From: Ahniella affigens
GTDB lineage: Bacteria > Pseudomonadota > Gammaproteobacteria > Xanthomonadales > Ahniellaceae
Reading direction: 5' to 3'
Length of the DNA stretch: 64,000 bases
Assembly (NCBI RefSeq): GCF_003015185.1
Contig: NZ_CP027860.1
Coordinates: 2,356,001-2,420,000, forward strand
Under the pieces are notes generated by a model. The model was given only the letters and a program-made list of their open reading frames with translations, did not search any database and had not been told where the DNA came from. Shown here piece after piece: positions 17,153 to 25,527 of the stretch (its first letter is position 1; every line of letters begins with the position of its first letter). The position numbers and the translations under genes were made by a program.

Positions 17153-18124
17153 ATGAGCCAAGACCCACCCAGTTGGATGCCGGCGCGCATAGATCAGGCC
17201 TGGACGCGTGCCAGCCCTTACGGCACGCAGTCGGAACCGACGTTTTCCGGCACGCTCAGCTTTTTGCGCAGGCGTTACAGCAAAGATCTGACTGGCGTGG
17301 ACGTGGCGGTTTTTGGTGTGCCGTTTGATCTCGCGACGACCAACCGCCCCGGTGCGCGCTTCGGGCCGCGCGCCATGCGTGAAGCGTCGGCATCACTGGC
17401 GTGGTGCCAACCTTACGCTTGGCCGTTCGATCCCCTCGATCGGCTGCATGTCATCGACTATGGCGATCTGCTGATCGACGCCGGCAAACCGGACACCATT
17501 CCCGCGCAAATCGAATCGCAAGTGGCGCCAATGCTCGCAGCTGGCGTGCTGCCCTTGGCATTGGGGGGCGATCATTTTGTGTCGCTGCCACTGTTGCGGG
17601 CCCTGGCCAAACATCATGGCGCGCTGTCGCTCGTCCACTTCGATGCGCATTCCGACACCTGGGCCGAGGCCGAGTTTCGGATTGATCACGGATCGATGTT
17701 CTATCACGCAGCACGCGAAGGGGTCGTTGCACCCCAGCGCTCCATCCAACTTGGCATGCGCACTCACCATGCCGAGACCCATGGGTATGAGGTCTGGCAC
17801 AGCCCAATGTTGCATGAGCGCGGCATCGCCGAAGCCATCGCCGCCATCCATCAGCGCGTCGGCAATTCGCCTTGCTATGTGTCCGTTGATATCGATTTCC
17901 TGGATCCGGCCTACGCGCCTGGTACTGGAACACCCGTCTGCGGCGGCTTCAATACGCATCAGGCACTCAGTCTGATCCGCGGCCTCGCTGGGCTGAACGT
18001 GGTGGGCATGGATGTGGTCGAAGTTGCGCCCGCCTACGACCACGCGATGATCACCGCACTTGCAGGCGCCAGTATCGCGCAGGAGCTACTGGCGGTGGTC
18101 GCCAGTACGCGACCAGACCGGTAG
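17153..18124 (+). CDS. speB: Agmatinase/arginase-family ureohydrolase
   Basis: A 323-residue ureohydrolase. The binuclear manganese ligands are all visible: His141 in GGDHF, Asp164, His166 and Asp168 in FDAHSDT, and Asp246 and Asp248 in SVDIDFLDPAYAPGTGTP. Agmatinases convert agmatine to putrescine and urea; the order RPGARFGPRAMREAS near the N-terminus is typical of SpeB. This fits putrescine supply to the neighbouring transaminase/dehydrogenase genes, although guanidinobutyrase or guanidinopropionase are close alternatives. There is no Shine-Dalgarno, because a terminator hairpin sits immediately upstream. A later in-frame ATG at 17177 is also possible. Confidence 0.9.
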   Translation: MSQDPPSWMPARIDQAWTRASPYGTQSEPTFSGTLSFLRRRYSKDLTGVDVAVFGVPFDLATTNRPGARFGPRAMREASASLAWCQPYAWPFDPLDRLHVIDYGDLLIDAGKPDTIPAQIESQVAPMLAAGVLPLALGGDHFVSLPLLRALAKHHGALSLVHFDAHSDTWAEAEFRIDHGSMFYHAAREGVVAPQRSIQLGMRTHHAETHGYEVWHSPMLHERGIAEAIAAIHQRVGNSPCYVSVDIDFLDPAYAPGTGTPVCGGFNTHQALSLIRGLAGLNVVGMDVVEVAPAYDHAMITALAGASIAQELLAVVASTRPDR

Positions 18125-18158
18125 GTCGGCGCGATTGGCAATCGAGCAGGCTCCAACC

Positions 18159-18178
18159 GGGCCGGCGCACACCGGCCC
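18159..18178. other. GC-rich hairpin between convergent speB and the DUF4139 gene
   Basis: GGGCCGG and CCGGCCC flank a 6-base loop, between the two convergent stop codons. No T-tract follows on either strand, so it is not a standard intrinsic terminator, though it may slow polymerase or protect 3' ends. Confidence 0.35.
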
Positions 18179-18204
18179 AATCGACAGCGCCATCGCCAGA
18201 CCAA

Positions 18205-19707
18205 TCACCAGGTGTAGCGAACCGTGTAGCGAACCTTGGCCTCGCCATCGGCTGCGATATTGAGCGGGAAATCAACCGTCGCCGCGTCCTTCTTGTCGTA
18301 AGTGCTGGAGCTCTGGGTGATGTTCCACTGGCTCCAGCGATACAGATACTCGCGTGCAACCACTTTGGTCGCGACCTGCTTTCGATTGCGGATGCTGATC
18401 TCGAACGTTTCTTCCAGCCACTTCTTGTCGGTGTCGATGCGGAAATCGACCTGCTTGCGCTCGCCAACCACATCGAAACTCTTGCCGAGCTTGATCCGCA
18501 CATCTTCGTTGCGCGGTTTGTGCTTGATCAAGTCCTCGCCAATGAATTCCAGGCTCCCGTCTTTGGCCGCCTGGTTGACGCGCACGCGACCGGCCGGCAA
18601 CGGAATGCCCATGCCGTTGGCTTCCTTGTTCTGGAACTCAAGATACGCGCCCACCTCGCCCTCGCGGGTGGCGTTATACCCTTGATCGGTCAGCGGACCC
18701 CACCAGCGGTAAGGCAATTCACTCGCCGTAAACACCAGTTCGCGCTTGCAAGTCGAACCGACGATCGCCGGGAACAACTCCAGCTGTTTGGTCGAGTTCT
18801 GCGGGAGATCGGTGCGGCGGCCAAGCTTGTACAGGTGATACTCGAACAGACTCTCCTCCTGGAACGTGTCGGCGGCGGCCGACGCAAGTTCCATGGTCTT
18901 CGCGCGCATCATGCCGACCATTGCCGGTTGCGGCGCGGCGGGTGCACGGTTGACCTCGCCTGCCACCAGTTTGAGTTCGGCTTCGGGGAAACTCGCGCCC
19001 GACTGGTTGACGATCGTCACCCAGGCCGACAAGTCCATTTTGCAGTTGTCCTCGGTGCCGCTCAGGATCACGTTGTAGTCGCTCCACCACGTCATGCCGG
19101 TGGTCTGATAGGACACCTGCGCGTCGTGCTTGCCACCGCGCTTCGCATCGACGAGCCAAACGAGTGTGGGTTTGGTGATCAGGCCGCCCGGCAGCGACGG
19201 AAACTGCACGTTGGCATAGTGCGTCAATGTCAGCACCTCGCCCGTTTCCTTCATCAGGATCAGCCCGTTGCTCGCCGACAGCAACGTGCCGGTGATCCGC
19301 TCCATCTTGTCGCCTTGGATCTGATCGACGCTGACCTTTTCGCCAATGTAGCGGTTCAGGAGCTTCTGACCATCGACCAGATCGAACTCGTAATTCTGTT
19401 CAATGACGCGGGTGCCAGCCGGGTCAGTAAGCGAGGCAAAGTTGACGGTGGTCGGATCAATCTGTGACGCGACATCGCTGAAGCGCAGTGCGCCGCGCCC
19501 CTGCTGCAGGCTCAATTCCCGGCGGTCGCGCACCAGAGCATAGCCGGGCAGCGACACGCCGTAGTTCTGCAGCGCCTGCGGGTTCATCTGGCCGGGTTGC
19601 GCCGAACTGTAAATGGTCAGCGAGTAGTCGGGATTGGCAGCCTGAGCGGTGGACATGGCCAGAGCAACTCCAAGTGCGGTAGCGAGGGGACGAAGGGTCT
19701 GAGACAT
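18205..19707 (-). CDS. Secreted DUF4139 domain-containing protein
   Basis: A 500-residue exported protein of unknown function. A signal peptide with hydrophobic core LATALGVALAMSTAQA ends near residue 23. The rest is mostly beta-strand, with the DUF4139 hallmarks TTGMTWWSDYNVIL, SAWVTIVNQSGASFPEAELKLVAGEVNR and LPAGRVRVNQ. The protein ends in a Trp, often seen in proteins that fold at or near the outer membrane. The ATG at 19707 is chosen because GGAG stands 8 bases upstream and it begins the signal peptide; an ATG 54 bases earlier would bury it. It is transcribed on its own, since a hairpin separates it from the AIM24 gene upstream. Confidence 0.88.
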   Translation of the reverse strand: MSQTLRPLATALGVALAMSTAQAANPDYSLTIYSSAQPGQMNPQALQNYGVSLPGYALVRDRRELSLQQGRGALRFSDVASQIDPTTVNFASLTDPAGTRVIEQNYEFDLVDGQKLLNRYIGEKVSVDQIQGDKMERITGTLLSASNGLILMKETGEVLTLTHYANVQFPSLPGGLITKPTLVWLVDAKRGGKHDAQVSYQTTGMTWWSDYNVILSGTEDNCKMDLSAWVTIVNQSGASFPEAELKLVAGEVNRAPAAPQPAMVGMMRAKTMELASAAADTFQEESLFEYHLYKLGRRTDLPQNSTKQLELFPAIVGSTCKRELVFTASELPYRWWGPLTDQGYNATREGEVGAYLEFQNKEANGMGIPLPAGRVRVNQAAKDGSLEFIGEDLIKHKPRNEDVRIKLGKSFDVVGERKQVDFRIDTDKKWLEETFEISIRNRKQVATKVVAREYLYRWSQWNITQSSSTYDKKDAATVDFPLNIAADGEAKVRYTVRYTW

Positions 19708-19847
19708 CGAGCAACTCCATTTACAGGTTTGGGGGCTTCGATCAGCAACAGCGTGCGGCAATGATCTGATCTTGGCAGCTCAAACGGAAGACGCCGTGAT
19801 CCGGGTCAAAGCCATTCAGCTTCTGTTGACGCGACACCGGAATGCAA

Positions 19848-19870
19848 AGCGCCCGGGCATGCCGGGCGCT
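19848..19870 (-). terminator. Probable terminator after the GYF-AIM24 gene
   Basis: On the minus strand a 9-bp stem AGCGCCCGG / CCGGGCGCT with a 5-base loop (CATGC) starts 26 bases after the AIM24-type gene stop. Only a short T-rich run (TTGCATT) follows, so efficiency is uncertain. Confidence 0.6.
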
Positions 19871-19895
19871 CAGTCGACGAATCAAAGGAATTCGC

Positions 19896-20897
19896 TCAGA
19901 AGTCGCGATCACCCGACAACAGGCCGCCCAGACCGCCGAGCACCGAGCCCTCTTCCTTGCTGCCGCCACGCTGGTATGCCGCGGCGAACATGCGACCCGC
20001 CATCCGCGAAAACGGCAACGACTGCATCCACACATGGCCTGGGCCGGTCATCTGAGCCAGAAACACGCCTTCGCCGCCGAACAGCATCGACTTGACGCCA
20101 CCCACAGGCACCACGTCGAACTGCACGGACGAGGTCAGCGCGACCACGCAACCGGTGTCGACTTCAATGCGCTCGCCTGCCGCAAGCTCCCGTTCAACCA
20201 CGCAGCCACCGGCATGCACGAAGACGAGGCCGTCGCCCTCCAGCTTTTGCATGATGAAGCCCTCGCCACCAAATAGGGCAGTCATGACCTTCTTCTGGAA
20301 GAACAAACCGATCGACACACCGCGCGCAGCGCACAGGAATGAGTCTTTCTGGCAAATGATCTGCCCATGATAGTTGCTGAGTGGTAGCGCCAGAATCGTG
20401 CCCGGATAAGGTGCCGCAAACGCCACCCGCGCCTTGCCGTTGCCGCCATGGGTGAACACGGTCGTGAACAGGCTTTCACCCGTGATCAGCCGCTTGCCCG
20501 CCGACATCAGCTTGCCCATCAGGCCACTGCTCTGACTCTGCGCCGACGCATCGCCGAACACCGTCTCCATGCGGATCGACGTGTCCTTGTACATCATCGA
20601 TCCCGCCTCGGCGACCGCGCTCTCGCCCGGGTCGAGCTCGATTTCGACGAACTGCATTTCATGGCCGACGATCTTGTAGTCGATCACGTCCGCCAGCGAA
20701 CGCCCACCCGCCGCTGGTGGGGCCGGCACACTCAACGACCCGGGACTCAGTTCGGCGATCCGGTTGATGGGCAGCCATTCCGCGAAGCCTTGGCGCCACG
20801 CAAATCCGTTCGGATTCTGCTGCGCCTGCTGCACCGCAGCGGCTTGATCAAGCGGGCCAATCTGCTGACCGTTGTAACTGAGATACCACTGCGACAT
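19896..20897 (-). CDS. GYF_2-AIM24 (TIGR00266) family protein
   Basis: A 333-residue cytoplasmic protein. The first 50 residues form a GYF_2 domain (WYLSYNGQQIGPLDQ...GFAEWLPI), a presumed peptide-binding module. After a Pro/Ala linker, residues 75-310 form an AIM24/TIGR00266 beta-prism domain with VEIELDPGESAVAEAGSMMYKD, GGEGFIMQKLEGDGLVFVHAGG and the mirror GGEGVFLAQMTGPGHVWMQS. AIM24 proteins are widespread; the mitochondrial member helps keep inner-membrane organisation, but the bacterial role is unknown. The ATG has GGAG 7 bases upstream. The TerB-type gene lies 47 bases upstream on the same strand, so the two are likely co-transcribed. Confidence 0.9.
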   Translation of the reverse strand: MSQWYLSYNGQQIGPLDQAAAVQQAQQNPNGFAWRQGFAEWLPINRIAELSPGSLSVPAPPAAGGRSLADVIDYKIVGHEMQFVEIELDPGESAVAEAGSMMYKDTSIRMETVFGDASAQSQSSGLMGKLMSAGKRLITGESLFTTVFTHGGNGKARVAFAAPYPGTILALPLSNYHGQIICQKDSFLCAARGVSIGLFFQKKVMTALFGGEGFIMQKLEGDGLVFVHAGGCVVERELAAGERIEVDTGCVVALTSSVQFDVVPVGGVKSMLFGGEGVFLAQMTGPGHVWMQSLPFSRMAGRMFAAAYQRGGSKEEGSVLGGLGGLLSGDRDF

Positions 20898-20944
20898 GAA
20901 CGACTCCTAAGTTCTTGAAAGCGAATGAGAGACGAAGAAAGGTA

Positions 20945-21619
20945 TCAGACTGGCTGCAAGGCTTCGTGGATCGCCAATCGACGTGCGTCGTCCATGCCGA
21001 GCTTTTGGCCCAACTGCCGAAGGAACGCGCGCTCGGCCTCGGTGTCGGCGTCCATTGCAAGGAGCGCGGCAGCATAGACTTCGTCAACTTGGTCCGGACG
21101 CGTCTGCGCGGCGATCTGGTCGAGACTGATGGGCTGATTGAGCGCGCCCTTCAAGAAGAAGCACGTCGCGGTATCGAGTCCGGAGCTCTCGGCGCGCGCC
21201 AAAATCCGCTGTTGCTCGCTGGCATCAACCCGACCATCAGCGTGTGCCGCTGCGATCATGGTCTGCACCAGCAGCACTGCCTCCTGCTCGGCGTCGTTCA
21301 ATCGGGTCAAATCGACTGCGGCCGGTGGTGGCGGCGGCATGGCTGCCGGGCTGCTCGGGATCAGCGAAGCCGGTGCGGGCGGCAAAGCCCTGGGTCCGGG
21401 CTGAATCGGCATCGGTGCCGATCCGGTCGGCTGCCGCGATCGCTGTTGGAAATGCTCATAGGCAGCCATCGCGACCCCCAATGCGCCTAAGCCCAACGCC
21501 GCTTTGCCGCCGAGGTTGCCGGTGCGGAACACAGATTTCTTCTTGCGTGAACGGCCACCAAACATGCCGCCCAGCGCGTCGCCCACCATCCCTGCCAGCA
21601 ACTTCTCGGGATCAAACAC
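20945..21619 (-). CDS. TerB-like/DUF533 (YebE family) protein
   Basis: A 224-residue protein. The N-terminus is Gly-rich with a basic patch (GGRSRKKK) and a hydrophobic segment near 35-52 (GKAALGLGALGVAMAAYEHF), then a Pro-rich linker at 65-100, then an all-helical TerB-like domain (about 105-224) with LLVQTMIAAAHADGRVDASEQQRIL. DUF533/YebE proteins are inner-membrane-associated and of unknown role. The start is a GTG at 21619 with AAGGAG upstream. The name 'tellurite resistance' often attached to this family is not supported by other ter genes here. Confidence 0.87.
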   Translation of the reverse strand: MFDPEKLLAGMVGDALGGMFGGRSRKKKSVFRTGNLGGKAALGLGALGVAMAAYEHFQQRSRQPTGSAPMPIQPGPRALPPAPASLIPSSPAAMPPPPPAAVDLTRLNDAEQEAVLLVQTMIAAAHADGRVDASEQQRILARAESSGLDTATCFFLKGALNQPISLDQIAAQTRPDQVDEVYAAALLAMDADTEAERAFLRQLGQKLGMDDARRLAIHEALQPV

Positions 21620-21959
21620 GAGTTGGTCTCCTTGGATCGTTCGGTCGTTTTGTCGGCAAATCCGCCATTTTCAAGCATGACTTTCGGGCTAGGAACCCGC
21701 CTGAATGCCACCGGCGTTGTGGCCGGTTGCCGCGCAATGTGCCCGGTGCGCGCGCCACTTGCCAGCGCGGTGATGCGTGAAAGACCAAGCCAGCGACCGC
21801 CGATTGGCCGACATTCGCGCGCCAAGGCCGGTGAACAAACGCAGATCCGCCAGAGCTGGGGCTTGTTGCGCGGGCTCTCGCAAGGCATCATAGACGACGC
21901 AGTTTCCGGGCTTTCTTCCTTTCACCGTCTGATTTCGAGCGCATCCAGCAGATTCCGAC
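21620..21959. other. Intergenic region between the divergent TerB-like gene and dgkA
   Basis: About 340 bases with no believable coding frame on either strand. It holds the ribosome site of the TerB-like gene (AAGGAG near 21630) and must contain promoters for both directions. Apart from a GC-rich, CGCGCG-containing stretch near 21745-21765, I see no repeat, operator or RNA structure. Confidence 0.45.
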
Positions 21960-22343
21960 ATGGCCGATAATCAGGGCGTACTACCCCGTGGTCCGGGGAA
22001 AATCTGGCGTGCGTTCATGTGGTCCTGCAAGGGGCTGGCGATCGCCTTCAAGATTGAGAGCTCCTTTCGCCTCGAAGTCTACTGTCTGATCGTGCTCGGC
22101 CCACTGGCGCTCTGGCTCGGCCAGACGCCGCTCGAAAAGGCGCTGCTGGTCGGATGCCTGTTCTTGGTGCTCGCCGCCGAGTTGCTGAATTCGGCAATCG
22201 AACAGGTCGTCGACAGGATCAGTCCGGAATTCGCCATCTTTGCAGGCCGCGCCAAGGATATGGGCTCGGCGGCAGTGTTTTTGACCATGCTGAACGTGCT
22301 CGCCATCTGGGGTGCAGTGCTTTGGCCCAGGCTGATGAGTTGA
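21960..22343 (+). CDS. dgkA: Diacylglycerol kinase (DgkA, prokaryotic type)
   Basis: DgkA is a small trimeric inner-membrane kinase that recycles diacylglycerol to phosphatidic acid. The 127 residues show three membrane helices (about 42-60, 62-80, 103-124) and the catalytic motif AELLNSAIEQVVDR at about 77-90, which corresponds to E. coli Glu69/Asn72/Glu76. The segment KGLAIAFKIESSFRLE also fits. It is followed 3 bases later by the terC-type gene, suggesting one transcript. Confidence 0.95.
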   Translation: MADNQGVLPRGPGKIWRAFMWSCKGLAIAFKIESSFRLEVYCLIVLGPLALWLGQTPLEKALLVGCLFLVLAAELLNSAIEQVVDRISPEFAIFAGRAKDMGSAAVFLTMLNVLAIWGAVLWPRLMS

Positions 22344-22346
22344 CGC

Positions 22347-23102
22347 GTGGAGATTCTGTTTTCCCCTGAGGCATTACTTGCCCTATTGACGCTGGCCACA
22401 CTGGAAATTGTGCTCGGTGTCGACAATTTGGTGTTCATTTCGATTGCAGTGTCCCGCCTGCCTCACGAGCAGCGCTCTTCGGCTCGGCGGTTTGGCTTGG
22501 CGCTCGCCTGCCTGACGCGTTTGGGCTTGCTGTTCACGCTGTCGTGGCTCGCATCGCTGACCACGCCCGTCCTGACGATCGCCAATCTGCCCTTGTCAGT
22601 TCGGGACTTGGTCTTGATCGGTGGCGGCTTGTTCCTGCTGGTCAAGGGCGGCATGGAAATCTGGTCTGGAATTACCGAAGACAGCGATGGCGAAGCCAGT
22701 GGTCGCGCGCCGAACGCATTCATGCTGGTAATCATCCAGATTGCCATCATCGACATCGTGTTCTCGCTCGATAGCGTCATCACCGCCGTGGGTCTGGTCA
22801 ACCAAGTCCCGATCATGGCCACCGCCATCATTGCTGCCGTGCTGGTCATGATGCTCGCGGCCGACATAGTCGGCGAGTTCATCGACTCGCACCCCACCAT
22901 CAAGATGCTGGCCCTCGCGTTCATTGTGCTGGTGGGTGTGGCTTTGATTGCCGACGGCCTGCATCACGAGATTCCACGCGGCTACTTGTATGGCGCGATG
23001 GCATTCTCGGCACTGGTCGAAGCCCTGAACCTGTTCGCGAAATCCAGAAAGGCAAAACGCGACGCGGCGCGCGCCGCGACGGCGGACAACAGTGCTGGCT
23101 GA
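22347..23102 (+). CDS. TerC family integral membrane protein
   Basis: A 251-residue polytopic protein with about seven membrane helices. The two acidic TerC motifs are present: TLEIVLGVDNLVFIS near residues 19-33 and IIDIVFSLDSVITAVGL near 134-150. TerC proteins are linked to metal-ion (manganese) export and metalation of exoenzymes. The start is a GTG at 22347, three bases after dgkA. A cytoplasmic tail rich in Lys, Arg and Ala ends the protein. A 166-base gap with nothing recognisable follows. Confidence 0.92.
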   Translation: MEILFSPEALLALLTLATLEIVLGVDNLVFISIAVSRLPHEQRSSARRFGLALACLTRLGLLFTLSWLASLTTPVLTIANLPLSVRDLVLIGGGLFLLVKGGMEIWSGITEDSDGEASGRAPNAFMLVIIQIAIIDIVFSLDSVITAVGLVNQVPIMATAIIAAVLVMMLAADIVGEFIDSHPTIKMLALAFIVLVGVALIADGLHHEIPRGYLYGAMAFSALVEALNLFAKSRKAKRDAARAATADNSAG

Positions 23103-23268
23103 TTGACTGGTCAGCGCGAATAGTGCCAGTTCAAGCCGATAACGGGCTGCATGCGGCAGTTACCAACCGATCCAAGCGCTTTTGATAGGCGCGCTGGATG
23201 TCGCGTGCCAAGCCGCACACAGGACGCTAGCTCATTGGAGCCCGAAATAGGCGAAGTTCAACCGTCGG

Positions 23269-24450
23269 TCAGGACTTTGCGACGCGCGCGATCTGTCGGC
23301 GCCACCAGTTGAGGCACGCCGGCACGGCATCGATCGCCGGTCGCTCGACAAACCGATAGCTGAACACACATAGCGTCACGAGGACCGGTGTCAACAGGAC
23401 AAGCGCCAACCAGTGCTCGCTCAAGCTGAACGTGCTCGCCCAAGAGGTGCCGAGGACCAGCCAGAACCACACGCAAAGCGTTAGCCCATGCAGCAGGTAC
23501 ATGCTGTAGCTCACGGTGCCCAAGACCTCGGCACTGTGCCGGCGGAGGAGTCCGAACAAATCCGCGCCAAGGGCAATCGGCACAAAGGCGATCGTCAGCA
23601 GCAGATTCGGCCACCACGAGAACGAACCGGGGAACACGCTGACGGTGGCCGCCATGGCGCAAAGACTGATCAACGATGCCCAATTGGGATGCGCCGCGAC
23701 CAGGCGCGCGACGCGACCGCCACGCAGCCAAGCCGCGATGAACCCGCCGACAAAGGACAAGAGCCCGATCCAGGGCCAGCCAAACGAAAACCAGATCAGA
23801 ATGCCGAATGCCACCAGCCATAGCGGCGTTCGATAGCCATGCAATATGGCGAGAACCGGTAACGTCAGATAGAAATACCACTCATAGACGAGCGTCCAAG
23901 TTACGCCGGCGACATAGAACTTGGTGTTCGCATCACCATTGATGGGCGGATCGCTCCGCAGCGTGAAAAACAACCAGTGCCCGGCCTCTCTGGCCAATTG
24001 CGACCATGGCTCACGACGCACGCCCGCACTGATCACTGCCATGAGAACGAACAACAGCACCACGGCGAGCAAGTAGGCGGGCACCAGGCGCAGTACGCGC
24101 GACAGGAACAGCCGGGTCCAGTCCATCGGCCGAATGTGGCTGTCCAGAACCTTGCCGTAAAACAAGAACGCCGTGATCATGAAGAACAGCACCACCGCTG
24201 CCTGACCAATCTGGGTGTAAAAGCGGGACGGCGGCTCCTGCCAATGCCCGGTCTTCAGGAACGCATGCCAGATCATCGCGTGGCAAATGAACACGCCAAC
24301 CGCCAGGTAACCGCGAAAAGCGTCGAGCATGCCGTTCGGAATGCCCGGCAGTGGTGGTGGCATGAAGCGGGCCAGCAGCCGTGCCGATGCCATTGCGACC
24401 AACATGATCAAAACGTACGGGAGCAAATTCCCTGGGGCAATTTCGGGCAT
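23269..24450 (-). CDS. Acyltransferase 3 family membrane protein
   Basis: A 393-residue membrane protein with about ten helices, of the family that O-acylates surface or secreted sugars (OafA/NodX type). The conserved early histidine lies in the first predicted acceptor region (AVGVFICHAMIWH, about residue 55), and SYSMYLLHG near 320 and FVERP near the C-terminus are hallmarks. The target is unknown; O-antigen or exopolysaccharide acetylation is plausible given the sugar operon elsewhere in the window. I start it at MPEIAPGN (24450), since the 38 codons upstream are polar and unrelated. It diverges from ampE. Confidence 0.88.
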   Translation of the reverse strand: MPEIAPGNLLPYVLIMLVAMASARLLARFMPPPLPGIPNGMLDAFRGYLAVGVFICHAMIWHAFLKTGHWQEPPSRFYTQIGQAAVVLFFMITAFLFYGKVLDSHIRPMDWTRLFLSRVLRLVPAYLLAVVLLFVLMAVISAGVRREPWSQLAREAGHWLFFTLRSDPPINGDANTKFYVAGVTWTLVYEWYFYLTLPVLAILHGYRTPLWLVAFGILIWFSFGWPWIGLLSFVGGFIAAWLRGGRVARLVAAHPNWASLISLCAMAATVSVFPGSFSWWPNLLLTIAFVPIALGADLFGLLRRHSAEVLGTVSYSMYLLHGLTLCVWFWLVLGTSWASTFSLSEHWLALVLLTPVLVTLCVFSYRFVERPAIDAVPACLNWWRRQIARVAKS

Positions 24451-24593
24451 GAACAAGATGACCAGCGCGCGAGGCGTAGGCAGGCGACTGTAGCGGTTCG
24501 GGGCGACGCTTGGTATCCGCGTGAACGCGATGTGTGTTGCACATGCCGAAAGTTTTGATAGCAATTCGCAAAAGCCCCACTAAAATCAGGGCA

Positions 24594-25496
24594 ATGGCCA
24601 TTGTCTTGCTCGCCGTCATACTCGCCCTCACGCTCAGCCACGCCGTCCCCGCGCTGGCTCACTTGCGTCAGTTCGGCTGGTTTGACGCCTATCTCAGCGG
24701 CCGTTTCAATCCGTTTTTCAATGCCAACGCCTGGTCCGGCCCGTTCGGATCGGTGTTTTCACTTGGTGTACCGGTGTTGCTATGCGGCCTGGTGCAGTGG
24801 CTGGTACAGGATTGGGGCTGGGGTCTGCCAGAGTTTCTGTTTTCAGTCCTGGTGCTGTTCTGGTGCTGGGGCCCAAGAGATTTGGACCAGGACGTGGATC
24901 ACTTGATGCACGCGGGGAGTCGCGAGGAACGCACGGCTGCGCTGCAACTGCTTCCGGAAGAGCCGCCAAGCCCGTCCCTGCCGCTCGAATGTCAGACGAT
25001 CGTCGATCAGGTCTTTTTGGCTGCCCTGCGCCGCTGGTTCGGGGTGCTGTTCTGGTTTCTGCTGATGGGTCCGATCGGCGCCCTGCTCTACCGATTGGCC
25101 AAGACTGCCAGCGAACGCGCCATGCCGCGGGCGAGTCTCGGTCAGGCCCACGCCCAGGGCATGGACAAGGTGGTCGCACTGCTCGACTGGCCGGCCGCGC
25201 AACTGATGACATTCGGTTTGGCACTGGCTGCCGATTTCGATGCCGCCATCAATGCGTGGCGCGAGTTTCACATCAGCAATCGGCAAGGCTGGTTTGTCGC
25301 TGGCAGTGGCTTCATGTTGGCGGCAGCCCGGGCGAGTGTCGACGCCGAAGACGAAGCACTGCGAGCCGAGGACGAAACGCTCGAGCGCAAGTCCACGCTG
25401 CTGTCACTGCAAGAGGCGATGGCGCTGGTCTGGCGCGTCTTGATTCTTTGGTTGGCGATCCTGGCTTTGCTGGTTCTGGCGGGTTGGATCAGCTAG
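24594..25496 (+). CDS. ampE: AmpE-type inner-membrane regulatory protein
   Basis: A 300-residue inner-membrane protein like AmpE, which in enterobacteria works with AmpD in beta-lactamase induction and cell-wall recycling. Four hydrophobic helices are visible (about 1-18, 43-65, 144-165, 278-298). Family features include FNPFFNANAWSGPF, PRDLDQDVDHLMHA and AALRRWFGVLFWFLLMGPIGALLYRL. The ATG at 24594 has AGGG just upstream and gives the standard N-terminus; an in-frame ATG 60 bases before adds a basic segment. The usual partner ampD is not adjacent; nfuA lies downstream on the other strand. Confidence 0.9.
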   Translation: MAIVLLAVILALTLSHAVPALAHLRQFGWFDAYLSGRFNPFFNANAWSGPFGSVFSLGVPVLLCGLVQWLVQDWGWGLPEFLFSVLVLFWCWGPRDLDQDVDHLMHAGSREERTAALQLLPEEPPSPSLPLECQTIVDQVFLAALRRWFGVLFWFLLMGPIGALLYRLAKTASERAMPRASLGQAHAQGMDKVVALLDWPAAQLMTFGLALAADFDAAINAWREFHISNRQGWFVAGSGFMLAAARASVDAEDEALRAEDETLERKSTLLSLQEAMALVWRVLILWLAILALLVLAGWIS

Positions 25497-25527
25497 CCGC
25501 TTTGGCTCGCCGCGCCCCTGCTCGGCT

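Noticed and set aside
20945-23102. TerB-like and TerC genes close together as a tellurite-resistance operon
   Set aside because: They are on opposite strands, the TerB-like protein is DUF533 type, and terA, terD and terE are absent. dgkA lies between them. This looks like coincidence of names.
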